DNA of 64,000 nt, taken from contig CAYLXB010000005.1 in the NCBI GenBank assembly GCA_964387495.1, positions 31,382 through 95,381 on the forward strand, read 5' to 3'. The stretch comes from DSXF01 sp964387495. GTDB lineage: Bacteria; Chloroflexota; Anaerolineae; Anaerolineales; Villigracilaceae. Both the position numbers and the translations under genes were made by a program. The notes beneath the pieces are model-generated. The model was not told where the DNA came from, searched no databases, and was given only the letters and a program-made list of their open reading frames with translations. Positions 48,276 through 56,648 of the stretch are shown one piece after another. How positions within the stretch are numbered: the stretch's first letter is position 1; every line of letters begins with the position of its first letter.

Positions 48276-51137
48276 ATGAGTTCCACCCCCATTTTCAGCC
48301 TGCGTGTGCCGGATGTCTACCAGTCCCTGGAGACCTCCCCCGACGGCCTGAGTGCAGCCGAGGCTGAATCGCGCCTATCCCTGTACGGGGGCAACCTGCT
48401 TTCTGAAATGCCCAAAACCCCGCTCTGGCAGAGCCTGCTGGCGCATTTCATGACCATGCCGGCTCCCATCCTGCTGCTGGCCGGCCTGCTGCTGATCGTT
48501 ACGAACCTGGACATTTACCTGGGCCTGTTCATCCTGGGCATCATCGTGCTGAACACCGGGCTATCGTTTTACCGTGAATACCGGGCCGAGCAGGCCCTGG
48601 AAAAACTGCGCCAGGTCTTGCCTTCCTATGCGCATGCCATCCGGGAGGGGGAAAACCTGCATATTCCTGCCAGCGAGATCGTACCCGGCGATGTGCTCGT
48701 CCTGGCCGAAGGGTATAACATTCCCGCCGATGCCCGGGTGGTGGAGGAATATGGGCTGCGCACCAATAATGCCACCCTGACCGGCGAATCAGTGCCCGCC
48801 CGCAAGATTGCGGATGCTTCCCTGTTGACGGGCATCAGCGAGCTGGAACGTCCCAACCTGATTTTTGCCGGTACATCGGTCGCCTCGGGGACAGGCAAGG
48901 CCGTCGTCTACGCCACCGGCATGCTGACCCAGTTTGGACGGATTGCCAACCTGACGCGCTCGATCGAGCCGGAACCCACTGCTTTGCAGCGCGAGATGAA
49001 CCGCCTCAGCAAAATCATCACCTGGACCGCCGCAGGCATCGGCGCGGTGGTGCTGGCCGTCGGCCTGACGCAGTTTCAGGACCAGATCAATATGCCGGTC
49101 AGCCAGGTTGTGCTGCTTGCCTTGGGAATTGTGGTGGCGGGCATCCCCGAAGGCCTGCTGGCAACCCTGACCCTGTCGCTGGCCATGGCCGTCCAACGGC
49201 TGGCGCAGAAAGGTGTGCTGGCCAAGTCACCCAGCATCGTGGAAGCGCTCGGCAATATCTCCGTCATCTGCACCGATAAAAGCGGCACCCTGACCCAGAA
49301 CCAGATGACCGTACGTGAAGCTTGGGTGGACCGGCGCAGGCTGAAAATCTCGGGGGTCGGGTACGAACCGGTCGGCAAATTTTACCCATTCCCGGCCGAG
49401 ACGGTCATCCAGGATGACCTGTTTGCCCTGCTCCAGGCAGCCACCTTGTGCAACAATGCCCGCCTGCACCCGCCCTCTCCGGAACAGCCCTACTGGACCT
49501 GCCTGGGCGACCAGACCGAGGCTGCGCTGAAGGTTGCTGCCTGCAAACTCGACATCTATGAAGACGATCTGAACCGCGAGTACCCGCGCCTGCACGAGAT
49601 TCCCTTTGATGCCCGCCGCAAGCGCATGAGCACCGTTCACCGGGATGTGGATCGGGAGGTCGCCTTTGTGAAAGGTGCACCGCGCGAAGTTCTGGCACTC
49701 TGCAACCAGATCCTCCTGAACGGCCAGGAAACGCCCCTTGACGATTCCCTCCGGGCTGAAATCCTGGCCGCCAACGACGATTACGCCCGCAATGCCCTGC
49801 GCGTGCTGGCGCTGGCACGCACCAGCCTGCCCCCGCGCAGCGGGATGTACACGACTGAGAAGGTCGAAAAGGACCTGACCTTTTTGGGATTGATGGCCAT
49901 GATGGACCCGCCGCGTCCAGAGGTGGAGCAGGCCATCCAGACCTGCCGGCAGGCCCAGATCCGGATCGTGATGATCACCGGGGACTACGGCCTGACCGCC
50001 GAATCGCTGGCGCGGCGCATCGGCATGCTCTCCACGCCCGATCCGCTCATCCTGACCGGGTCTGAATTGGATGCCATCAGTGACGTGGAACTGGAACGCC
50101 TATTGGACAGGGAGGTCATCTTCGCCCGCATGGCTCCCGAACATAAACTGCGCCTGGTGGCCGCTTTCCAGGCCCGGGGAGATGTGGTTGCCGTCACCGG
50201 GGATGGCGTCAACGACGCCCCCGCCCTGCGCAAATCAGATGTCGGCATTTCCATGGGCATTGTCGGCACGGATGTGTCCAAAGAAGCCGCGGATGTGATC
50301 CTGACGAACGATAACTTTGGCGCGATTGTGTATGCCATCCAGGAAGGCCGCGCCGTTTATGATAATATCCGGAAATTTATCACCTACATTTTTTCCAGCA
50401 ACGTACCCGAATTGATGCCCTTCATCGTCACCGCGCTGGTGCCGGGGATGCCTCTTGCCCTCACCGTGCGCCAGATCCTGGCGATCGATATGGGCACCGA
50501 TATCCTGCCTGCCCTGGCGCTGGGCAGTGAGAAGCCGGAGCCGGACGTGATGACCCGCCCGCCGCGCCGCCGCGACCAGCGCTTGATCGGCCAGCCCCTT
50601 TTGGCGCGCTCCTTCCTGTGGCTGGGCATGATCGAGGCCGTCATCTGTTTTGCCGGGTTCCTGTCTGTATACCTTTTTTCGGGCAATGCCAACCTGCTGC
50701 CCATCCCCTGGCTGGCGCGGCTGCCCTACCCCAGTATTTTTGCCTTTACCATCCCCGCCAACCAAGTCGAGAGTCTGGCAACAACGGTCTACCATGCCGG
50801 TGTGGTTTTGGCCCAGGTCGGCAACGTCTTTGCCTGCCGTTCGCGCAAGGTGCGCGGTACGCAACTCGGCTGGTTCAGCAATGGTTATATCTGGCTGGGA
50901 GTGATCATCGAGATATTGGGCATCCTGGCCATGATTTACATCGAACCCGTGGCAACCGTCCTGGGGCACGCCGAGATCCCAGCCTGCTACTGGTATGGCC
51001 TGGCCTTATTCCCGTTTGTCATTTATGGCCTGGAGTGGTTCCGTAAATTACTTGTACGTTGGCTGGAGGGGTTGCGCGAGGCGTCCCCGAAAAGAACGGA
51101 CAGCAACCTTCCTGTTACCAGTGCAAAAAAGATATAA
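48276..51137 (+). CDS. P-type cation ATPase, P2C (Na+/K+-ATPase-like) subgroup
   Basis: A 953-residue P-type ATPase. Visible motifs: TGES at 169-172, PEGLLATLT at 291-299 (the PEGLL form is typical of the Na+/K+- and H+/K+-ATPase group; PEGLP is the Ca2+ type), phosphorylated Asp334 in DKSGTLTQNQM (normally DKTGT), MMDPPRPEV, GDGVNDAPALRKSDVGI, and in helices 5-6 DMGTDILPALAL, close to the DLGTDMVPAI of animal Na+/K+-ATPase. The C-terminal six helices end in ACYWYGLALFPFVIYGL. It lies 55 bases after permease copy 3, followed by two RCK proteins. It may export Na+ and/or take up K+; specificity is inferred from motifs only. Confidence 0.85.
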   Translation: MSSTPIFSLRVPDVYQSLETSPDGLSAAEAESRLSLYGGNLLSEMPKTPLWQSLLAHFMTMPAPILLLAGLLLIVTNLDIYLGLFILGIIVLNTGLSFYREYRAEQALEKLRQVLPSYAHAIREGENLHIPASEIVPGDVLVLAEGYNIPADARVVEEYGLRTNNATLTGESVPARKIADASLLTGISELERPNLIFAGTSVASGTGKAVVYATGMLTQFGRIANLTRSIEPEPTALQREMNRLSKIITWTAAGIGAVVLAVGLTQFQDQINMPVSQVVLLALGIVVAGIPEGLLATLTLSLAMAVQRLAQKGVLAKSPSIVEALGNISVICTDKSGTLTQNQMTVREAWVDRRRLKISGVGYEPVGKFYPFPAETVIQDDLFALLQAATLCNNARLHPPSPEQPYWTCLGDQTEAALKVAACKLDIYEDDLNREYPRLHEIPFDARRKRMSTVHRDVDREVAFVKGAPREVLALCNQILLNGQETPLDDSLRAEILAANDDYARNALRVLALARTSLPPRSGMYTTEKVEKDLTFLGLMAMMDPPRPEVEQAIQTCRQAQIRIVMITGDYGLTAESLARRIGMLSTPDPLILTGSELDAISDVELERLLDREVIFARMAPEHKLRLVAAFQARGDVVAVTGDGVNDAPALRKSDVGISMGIVGTDVSKEAADVILTNDNFGAIVYAIQEGRAVYDNIRKFITYIFSSNVPELMPFIVTALVPGMPLALTVRQILAIDMGTDILPALALGSEKPEPDVMTRPPRRRDQRLIGQPLLARSFLWLGMIEAVICFAGFLSVYLFSGNANLLPIPWLARLPYPSIFAFTIPANQVESLATTVYHAGVVLAQVGNVFACRSRKVRGTQLGWFSNGYIWLGVIIEILGILAMIYIEPVATVLGHAEIPACYWYGLALFPFVIYGLEWFRKLLVRWLEGLREASPKRTDSNLPVTSAKKI

Positions 51138-51154
51138 AGAGGAGGTACCGGACA

Positions 51155-51814
51155 ATGAAAGTGATCATTATGGGCTGCGGGCGGATCGGGCAGGCAGTCA
51201 GCCGCCTGGCCGTCAAGAACGGCCACGATGTGACGGTGATCGACCATGACGCCAATGCCATTGCCCAACTCGGCTCCGATTTCAAAGGCAAGGTGATTCG
51301 AGGGCTGGGCTTCGATCGCAATATATTGCTCGAAGCCGGGATCGAGCAGGCGGACGCGTTTGTAGCCACCAGTTCATCGGACAATGCAAATATCGTTGCG
51401 GCACGTATTGCCCGGATGATCTTCCGCGTGCCGCGGGTCGTGGCCAGGTTATATGACCCGCGCCGGGCGGAAATCTACCTGCGGCTGGGGTTGACCACCA
51501 TCTCATCCACCGACTGGGGTGCGGAGCGCATCTACGAATTGATCAGTCATACCGACCTGGATGTCTTGCAGACCTTCGGACGCGGTGAAGTTTCGTTGAT
51601 CATGATGGAAGTCACTCCCCAGATGATCGGCCGCACGGTTCAAAGTCTGACCGTTCCGGGAGAATTGATTGTGACTGCCATCACGCGGCAGGGGAAAGCC
51701 TTCATTCCCGTCTCGGGAACCGAGTTCCTGGAAGGCGATATCCTCTACCTGACCATCCTGGCGAGTTCAATGGAACGGCTGGAAGAGATGCTCGGCCTGG
51801 AAAGGAGAATGTGA
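51155..51814 (+). CDS. TrkA/KtrA-type RCK regulatory protein, copy 1
   Basis: A 219-residue RCK protein with an N-terminal Rossmann nucleotide-binding domain (VIIMGCGRIGQAVSRLAVKN) and a C-terminal TrkA_C domain (about 140-219, with GTEFLEGDILYLTIL). Such proteins bind NAD(H) or ATP and gate K+ channels; many TrkA_C domains bind c-di-AMP. The ATG at 51155 has GGAGGT just upstream. It follows the P-type ATPase by 17 bases and its stop is one base before the second RCK gene. No TrkH/KtrB membrane partner is visible. Confidence 0.9.
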   Translation: MKVIIMGCGRIGQAVSRLAVKNGHDVTVIDHDANAIAQLGSDFKGKVIRGLGFDRNILLEAGIEQADAFVATSSSDNANIVAARIARMIFRVPRVVARLYDPRRAEIYLRLGLTTISSTDWGAERIYELISHTDLDVLQTFGRGEVSLIMMEVTPQMIGRTVQSLTVPGELIVTAITRQGKAFIPVSGTEFLEGDILYLTILASSMERLEEMLGLERRM

Positions 51815-51815
51815 A

Positions 51816-52499
51816 ATGTTCGTTCTGATTGTTGGAGGCGGTAACACGGGTTCGGCCCTGGCACGGATGCTGGTGGATGACGGGCACGAAGTCAGCGTCA
51901 TCGAGGAACGCCAGAACCTGCTCGAGAAGTTGAAGACCGAGCTTCCCCCAAGCATCATCGTAGCCGGGGACGGCAGTTCGCCAGTGACGCTGGAAAAGGC
52001 CGGCGTCAGAAAAGCCCACGTCCTGGCAGCCGTGACCGGTTCGGATGAGACAAACCTGGTGGTCACCTCGCTCGGGCGCTTCGAGTTCAACGTGCCGCGC
52101 GTCATTGCCCGCGTCAATAACCCCAAGAACGCCTGGCTGTTCAACAAGGAAATGGGGGTGGACGTGGCCCTCAACCAGGCAGAGATCCTCTCCCGCCTGG
52201 TCGCCGAGGAAATGTCCCTGGGTGATATGATGACCCTGCTCAAACTGCGCCGGGGTGAATTCTCGTTGATCGAAGAGAAGGTGCACCCCACTGCCGTGGC
52301 TGTCGGCAAGGCCCTGCGCGACCTGAACCTGCCCGCCGAATGCACGATCGTGGCCATCATCCGCCATGGCGATATGCTCATCCCGCGCGGGGATGCCGTC
52401 CTGCAGCCGGCTGATGAGGTCCTGGCCCTGGTGCATACTTCCAAACTCAAGGAACTGGCCGATCTGCTTGATGAGACTGTCCCCGTCATCCGGGAGTGA
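51816..52499 (+). CDS. TrkA/KtrA-type RCK regulatory protein, copy 2
   Basis: A 227-residue RCK protein: N-terminal FVLIVGGGNTGSALARMLVD, then ARVNNPKNAWLFNKEMGVD, and a C-terminal TrkA_C domain (PAECTIVAIIRHGDMLIPRG). It is related to copy 1, but clearly diverged. Separated by one base from copy 1 and by one base from the following thioesterase gene, so all are in one operon with the ATPase. Predicted role: regulating K+ flux, partner unknown. Confidence 0.9.
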   Translation: MFVLIVGGGNTGSALARMLVDDGHEVSVIEERQNLLEKLKTELPPSIIVAGDGSSPVTLEKAGVRKAHVLAAVTGSDETNLVVTSLGRFEFNVPRVIARVNNPKNAWLFNKEMGVDVALNQAEILSRLVAEEMSLGDMMTLLKLRRGEFSLIEEKVHPTAVAVGKALRDLNLPAECTIVAIIRHGDMLIPRGDAVLQPADEVLALVHTSKLKELADLLDETVPVIRE

Positions 52500-52500
52500 T

Positions 52501-52974
52501 ATGGAAAAGGCCCTCAAACAACCCAACAGCCGCATGTGTTTCATTTGCGGACTGGAAAATCCAGTCGGCCTGAAGTTGAAGATCTACCAGGTCGAGCCGG
52601 GGGTCATCGAAACCACCTATACGGCCCCGGAACACTTCCAGGGCTATCCCGGCGTACTTCACGGCGGCATTGTCGCCTCCATCCTGGATGAGATCAGCGG
52701 CCGTGCCCATATGGGCGACCCCGCCGCGCCGCGCTTCATGTTCACCGCCAAACTGGAGGTCAAATACCGGCAGAATGTCCCCATTGGCCAGCCGCTGCGC
52801 ATCGTCGGCAAGGCCGGACCAAGCAAAGGCAAGAGCGCGTCGGGGTGGGCAGGCATCTACGACCAGCAAGGCAACCTGCTTGCCGAAGCCAATACCCTGC
52901 TCATCAACGTCCCACAGGAAATGCTCGCCACTGCCGACCTCGAAGAGCTGGGCTGGAAAGTTTATCCCGATTGA
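52501..52974 (+). CDS. Hotdog-fold thioesterase (PaaI-like)
   Basis: A 157-residue hotdog protein of the PaaI/4HBT family. It starts MCFICGLENPVGL, a cysteine pair typical of one PaaI-like subgroup. The catalytic-helix region PGVLHGGIVASILDEISGRA has the GGxxxxxxDE arrangement. It hydrolyses acyl-CoA thioesters, substrate unknown. ATG follows the stop of the RCK gene by one base (TGATATG), hence coupled to the cation operon but without obvious functional link. Confidence 0.85.
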   Translation: MEKALKQPNSRMCFICGLENPVGLKLKIYQVEPGVIETTYTAPEHFQGYPGVLHGGIVASILDEISGRAHMGDPAAPRFMFTAKLEVKYRQNVPIGQPLRIVGKAGPSKGKSASGWAGIYDQQGNLLAEANTLLINVPQEMLATADLEELGWKVYPD

Positions 52975-53046
52975 CAAATTCCTCACCGGATTATAACTCC
53001 CGCCAACCAATTGTCTAACAACTTCGCCGAAACCGCAGGCATCTTG

Positions 53047-53052
53047 TATAAT
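53047..53052 (+). promoter_or_regulatory. -10 element upstream of the FAD subunit gene
   Basis: TATAAT at 53047-53052, about 38 bases before the ATG at 53090, with CGGAG at normal distance from the start. The -35 candidate TTCGCC (53023-53028, 18-bp spacer) is weak. Confidence 0.4.
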
Positions 53053-53089
53053 AAGGTGTCTGCTTTTTTTTACTCTTACCGGAGTTTCC

Positions 53090-53839
53090 ATGATCACAGA
53101 ATACCACCGTCCAAAAACGCTTGCAGAGGCCCTGGCGCTGCTTGCACGTCCCAACACCCGCCCCCTCGGCGGCGGGACAACCCTGGTCCGCAGCCAGGAC
53201 GAATCCTGCGCGGTTGTTGACTTGCAGGAACTTGGATTGAACAAGATTCACAAGGCAGGCGACAAACTCGAAATTGGTGCCGCCTCCAGTCTCAGCCTGC
53301 TCCTGGAATCCGCCCATATTCCACCTGCTTTGGCCGCCGCCCTGCGTTTGGAAGCGCCACTGAACCTGCGCAACATGGGCACGGTTGCCGGCAGCCTGGT
53401 GACTGCGGATGGGCGTTCCCCATTTGCTGCGGCCATGCTGGCGCTGGATGCCCGCCTGGTCATGGAAGGCCCCCAACCCCGCACTTACACACTGGGCGAA
53501 TTCCTCAGCCTGCGCGCCGGCCTGCCGCATGGCGGGCTGATCACCAGCCTCGAAATCCCCCTGAATGCCCGGCTGGCCTTCGAGAGCGTGGCCCGCACAC
53601 CGGCCGACAGGCCCATCCTCTGCACTGCGCTCGCCCGCTGGTCTTCGGGGCGCACACGCCTGGTGCTCGGAGGCTGGGGCAGCACTCCGACCCTGGCCAT
53701 GGATGGCAACGAGGCTGGCGGGATCGAAACCGCCGCCCGCAATGCCGCCCATGATTCCGGCGATATCTGGGCAAGTGCAGAGTACCGCATGGATGCGGCC
53801 GCCGTGCTGGCCCGCCGCTGTCTGGAACAGACCGCCTGA
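53090..53839 (+). CDS. FAD-binding subunit of a molybdenum hydroxylase (xanthine dehydrogenase family)
   Basis: A 249-residue protein with the CoxM/XdhB-type FAD fold: YHRPKTLAEALALLA, then RPLGGGTTLV and NLRNMGTVAGSLVTADGRSP, the two phosphate-binding segments. The usual length is about 280-300, so it is slightly short. The GGGTTLV form differs from the common AGGTDLL. Its natural partner is the fused Fe-S/Mo subunit at 56649, but a GNAT gene and a restriction-modification pair lie between. It accepts electrons from the iron-sulfur centres and passes them to NAD+ or another acceptor. Confidence 0.87.
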   Translation: MITEYHRPKTLAEALALLARPNTRPLGGGTTLVRSQDESCAVVDLQELGLNKIHKAGDKLEIGAASSLSLLLESAHIPPALAAALRLEAPLNLRNMGTVAGSLVTADGRSPFAAAMLALDARLVMEGPQPRTYTLGEFLSLRAGLPHGGLITSLEIPLNARLAFESVARTPADRPILCTALARWSSGRTRLVLGGWGSTPTLAMDGNEAGGIETAARNAAHDSGDIWASAEYRMDAAAVLARRCLEQTA

Positions 53840-53857
53840 AAAGCGGATTTTCCTTCT

Positions 53858-54784
53858 ATGAAAACCAGCACGCACACCCATTCACGCCCGATCCGCTCCG
53901 AGGCCGATAAACTTGCCATGTCCACCCTGGCGCACGAAGCCCGTCCCGCCCAGCTGCATGTTGCCGACCTGCCCTGGCGGCTGAGTTCCTGGGCTTTGGA
54001 CGAACCGGAGAATACGCGCCTGTGGTACGACGCCGCCGGGCGGATGCTGGGCTGGGCCGTCCTGCAGACCCCTTTCTGGACGATCGATTACATCTGCCAT
54101 CCGGAGGCGGAAGAACACCTGCACCCTGAGATCCTGGCCTGGAGTGAATCCCGCGCCCGCGCCTGCCTGCAGACGTCTTATGGCCATCCCTTCTGGATCG
54201 TGGTGGTCTTCAGCGACCAGGGACTGCGTATCCGCCAGCTGGAAGCCGCCGGCTTCGCCAACCAGGCGGATGTGGGCGAAGACTCCTGGTCGAAGGTTTA
54301 CTTGGAACGCCCCGCCAGCCTGCCGGTCAGCCAAGCCGCCCTGGCAGACGGCTTCACCATCCGCCCCCTGGCAGGTAAGGCTGAGGTGCCGGCCTATGTC
54401 GAAATGCACCAGCGGACCTTCGAGTCGAAGAACATGCAGGTTGGCTGGCGGCTGCGCACGCTCCAACACCCTCACTACCGCCCCGACCTGGACCTGGTTG
54501 CCGTGGCCCCAGACGGGCGCCTGGCCGCCTTCTGCATCGGCTGGCTGGATGGGAATGATCCCAGTATCGGGCAGATCGAGCCGATGGGCGTCCACCCCGA
54601 TTTCCGCAAGTATGGCCTTGGCTGGGTGGTCCTGGCCGAATGTATGCGCCGCCTGCAGGCACACGGCGTGACCCGGATCGTGCTCGAAACCGACCTGGAG
54701 CGCAATGCCGCCCTGCTGGTGTACAAATCATCCGGGTTCCAGATACGCCGGGACGTGCTGGTCTATCGCAAGGATTTCGGATAA
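53858..54784 (+). CDS. GNAT family N-acetyltransferase (possible tandem GNAT)
   Basis: A 308-residue protein. The C-terminal half (about 170-305) is a GNAT domain with the acetyl-CoA-binding motif MGVHPDFRKYGLGWVVLAE (RxxGLG) and the final KSSGFQIRR. The N-terminal half has the size of a second, degenerate GNAT-like domain (LRIRQLEAAGFANQADVGED). Substrate unknown. It starts 18 bases after the FAD subunit stop and precedes the AT-rich restriction-modification genes. Confidence 0.85.
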   Translation: MKTSTHTHSRPIRSEADKLAMSTLAHEARPAQLHVADLPWRLSSWALDEPENTRLWYDAAGRMLGWAVLQTPFWTIDYICHPEAEEHLHPEILAWSESRARACLQTSYGHPFWIVVVFSDQGLRIRQLEAAGFANQADVGEDSWSKVYLERPASLPVSQAALADGFTIRPLAGKAEVPAYVEMHQRTFESKNMQVGWRLRTLQHPHYRPDLDLVAVAPDGRLAAFCIGWLDGNDPSIGQIEPMGVHPDFRKYGLGWVVLAECMRRLQAHGVTRIVLETDLERNAALLVYKSSGFQIRRDVLVYRKDFG

Positions 54785-54837
54785 TTTCTATTTACATGAT
54801 TGTCCAGATTAGTTTCTGAGTTATCAAAATATAAGCT

Positions 54838-55509
54838 ATGCCAAAAATTGCAGACAGCAAAGGTCGTCCTGACGAAAACTCTGGATATGCCCGACTATTC
54901 GGGAATCAGCAGCTCGGTCAACTGATGAGTCGAGTACAGGCCACAGTCATCCGCACCGGCAATGAACTTGAGCACCTACTAGAACAAGAGACACCAAGTG
55001 AACTAAAGGCCGGCCTAGCTGACATAATTAACGGACAAAGATCAATTTCTAAAATTCAAACTGTGTTCAAAGCAAAAATGCCCGCCACTGACGGAACGCG
55101 AGGCGAGGTAGCAGATATTTTGGTTGTCAATCATGCAGAAAGACAGGCTTTAGTAATTGAACTAAAAGATGGCGACACTTTCGATACCAAGAAATCCGAC
55201 GGTGAATTAAAAAGCATGACAACATTTGCCAATTGGCTGTTTGAGAAAACAGGTTATCAAACAACATTTTACTTTTGTTCGTTCAATCAGACCGACAAAC
55301 AGGCAATCGTAAGTGGCGCAAAAGAGCGCTTTGATATTTCTCATGCGATGACAGGCAGAGAGTTGTGCACACTGCTTTCGATAGACTATGATAAATTAAG
55401 ACTAACTCGCCAAAAGGAACAGCCCGAAAACCTGCGATACTTCATCAGCGAACTTCTCCGTATTGATGTAGTAAGAAATATCATCAACGAAATATGGAAT
55501 AAAAATTAA
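54838..55509 (+). CDS. Type II restriction endonuclease, PD-(D/E)xK fold
   Basis: A 223-residue protein I assign to a restriction enzyme by position and motif rather than by family name. The motif Asp93 (GEVADILVV), then 15 residues later Glu108-Leu-Lys110 (VIELKDG), is a PD-(D/E)xK nuclease centre. The gene overlaps the methyltransferase gene (TAATG), as expected for cognate R-M pairs. As the methyltransferase is of the GANTC type, the enzyme probably cuts GANTC. The ATG at 54838 follows a short AT-rich leader without a strong ribosome binding site. AT-rich, unlike neighbours. Confidence 0.72.
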   Translation: MPKIADSKGRPDENSGYARLFGNQQLGQLMSRVQATVIRTGNELEHLLEQETPSELKAGLADIINGQRSISKIQTVFKAKMPATDGTRGEVADILVVNHAERQALVIELKDGDTFDTKKSDGELKSMTTFANWLFEKTGYQTTFYFCSFNQTDKQAIVSGAKERFDISHAMTGRELCTLLSIDYDKLRLTRQKEQPENLRYFISELLRIDVVRNIINEIWNKN

Positions 55510-56624
55510 TGACGAACCCAAAAAGTACTTCCCACAATTTACCTTTGAATCAAATTCTCAAAGGCGATTGCGTTGAAATTCTCAATTCTTTGCCCGAAAG
55601 TTCTATCGATTTAATTTTCGCTGATCCACCATATAACTTACAACTTCAAAATGAGCTTTATCGCCCCAATATGACGAAGGTTGATGCCGTTAATGATAAT
55701 TGGGACAAATTTGCTAGCTTTTCAGACTATGATAAATTCACACGAGAATGGCTAGTTGCCTGTCGACGCGTTCTTCGAAATACCGGCACAATTTGGGTAA
55801 TCGGTTCATACCACAATATCTATCGAGTTGGCGCGATTCTACAAGATCTCGGGTTTTGGATTCTAAATGATATTGTTTGGGTTAAAACCAACCCGATGCC
55901 AAATTTCAGAGGTGTTCGATTTACCAATGCTCATGAAACCCTACTTTGGGCGCAAAAAAAGAAAGGCGCAAAATATACTTTCAACCACCATGCCATGAAA
56001 TCCCTCAATGATGATTTGCAAATGCGGAGCGAATGGATCATCCCCATTTGTTCTGGATCAGAGCGGGTTAAACTGAATGGTGAAAAGGCGCACTCCACAC
56101 AAAAACCAGAAGCCTTGCTTTACCGAGTTGTTCTTTCAAGTTCCAATCCAAATGACATTGTACTTGATCCTTTTTTTGGCTCTGGTACGACTGGAGCAGT
56201 AGCTAAAAAGCTTCACCGTAATTGGATTGGCATTGAGCGAGACGAAACATATATCAAAGTTGCCCAGCGACGCGTCGAGTCCATCCCAGAAATAATGTTT
56301 ACTGACGACATTTTTCTCGTTGATCGTAAAAAGGCCGAACTTCGCATCCCATTTGGAAATATAGTAGAAAATGGTCTCTTGAGCATAGGACAAACCCTAT
56401 ACTTCGGCGAAAAAGGCGAGGCAACTGCCATTATCCTTTCTGATGGAAATATCCAAAACGACAAGAATATTGGATCGATTCATAAAGTCGGCGGCATAAT
56501 TCAAGGCGCTCCTTGTAATGGGTGGGAGCATTGGTACTACAAAGATGACAAAGGAAAACTAGTCGTTATCAACGAACTCCGAAAAAAAATGCGTGAGAAA
56601 GCACTCGAGCAACAGTCACTTTAA
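55509..56624 (+). CDS. N6-adenine DNA methyltransferase, HinfI/CcrM type (predicted GANTC)
   Basis: A 371-residue beta-class amino-methyltransferase (motif IV before motif I). Motif IV is IFADPPYNL, motif I is LDPFFGSGTTG. Segments typical of CcrM/HinfI enzymes follow closely: WVIGSYHNIYRVG, NPMPNFRGVRFTNAHET and AHSTQKPEALLYRV. The C-terminal 110 residues form the extra DNA-binding domain of this family. So the specificity is most likely GANTC; it modifies the adenine. Start at ATG 55509, overlapping the nuclease stop by one base. Strongly AT-rich compared with neighbours. Confidence 0.92.
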   Translation: MTNPKSTSHNLPLNQILKGDCVEILNSLPESSIDLIFADPPYNLQLQNELYRPNMTKVDAVNDNWDKFASFSDYDKFTREWLVACRRVLRNTGTIWVIGSYHNIYRVGAILQDLGFWILNDIVWVKTNPMPNFRGVRFTNAHETLLWAQKKKGAKYTFNHHAMKSLNDDLQMRSEWIIPICSGSERVKLNGEKAHSTQKPEALLYRVVLSSSNPNDIVLDPFFGSGTTGAVAKKLHRNWIGIERDETYIKVAQRRVESIPEIMFTDDIFLVDRKKAELRIPFGNIVENGLLSIGQTLYFGEKGEATAIILSDGNIQNDKNIGSIHKVGGIIQGAPCNGWEHWYYKDDKGKLVVINELRKKMREKALEQQSL

Positions 56625-56648
56625 AAATTACTTCCAAATGAGGTTCTC

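Larger units (their letters stand above)
54785..56648 (+). mobile_element. AT-rich restriction-modification islet between molybdenum hydroxylase subunit genes
   Basis: Base composition changes abruptly at about 54785 and back at about 56640: the two genes inside are visibly A/T-rich (roughly 40% GC by eye) while flanking genes are about 60-65%. Codons ending in A or T are frequent, unlike the neighbours. I find no integrase, direct repeats or terminal inverted repeats, so the mode of entry is unknown. It is a horizontally acquired pair. Confidence 0.75.
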
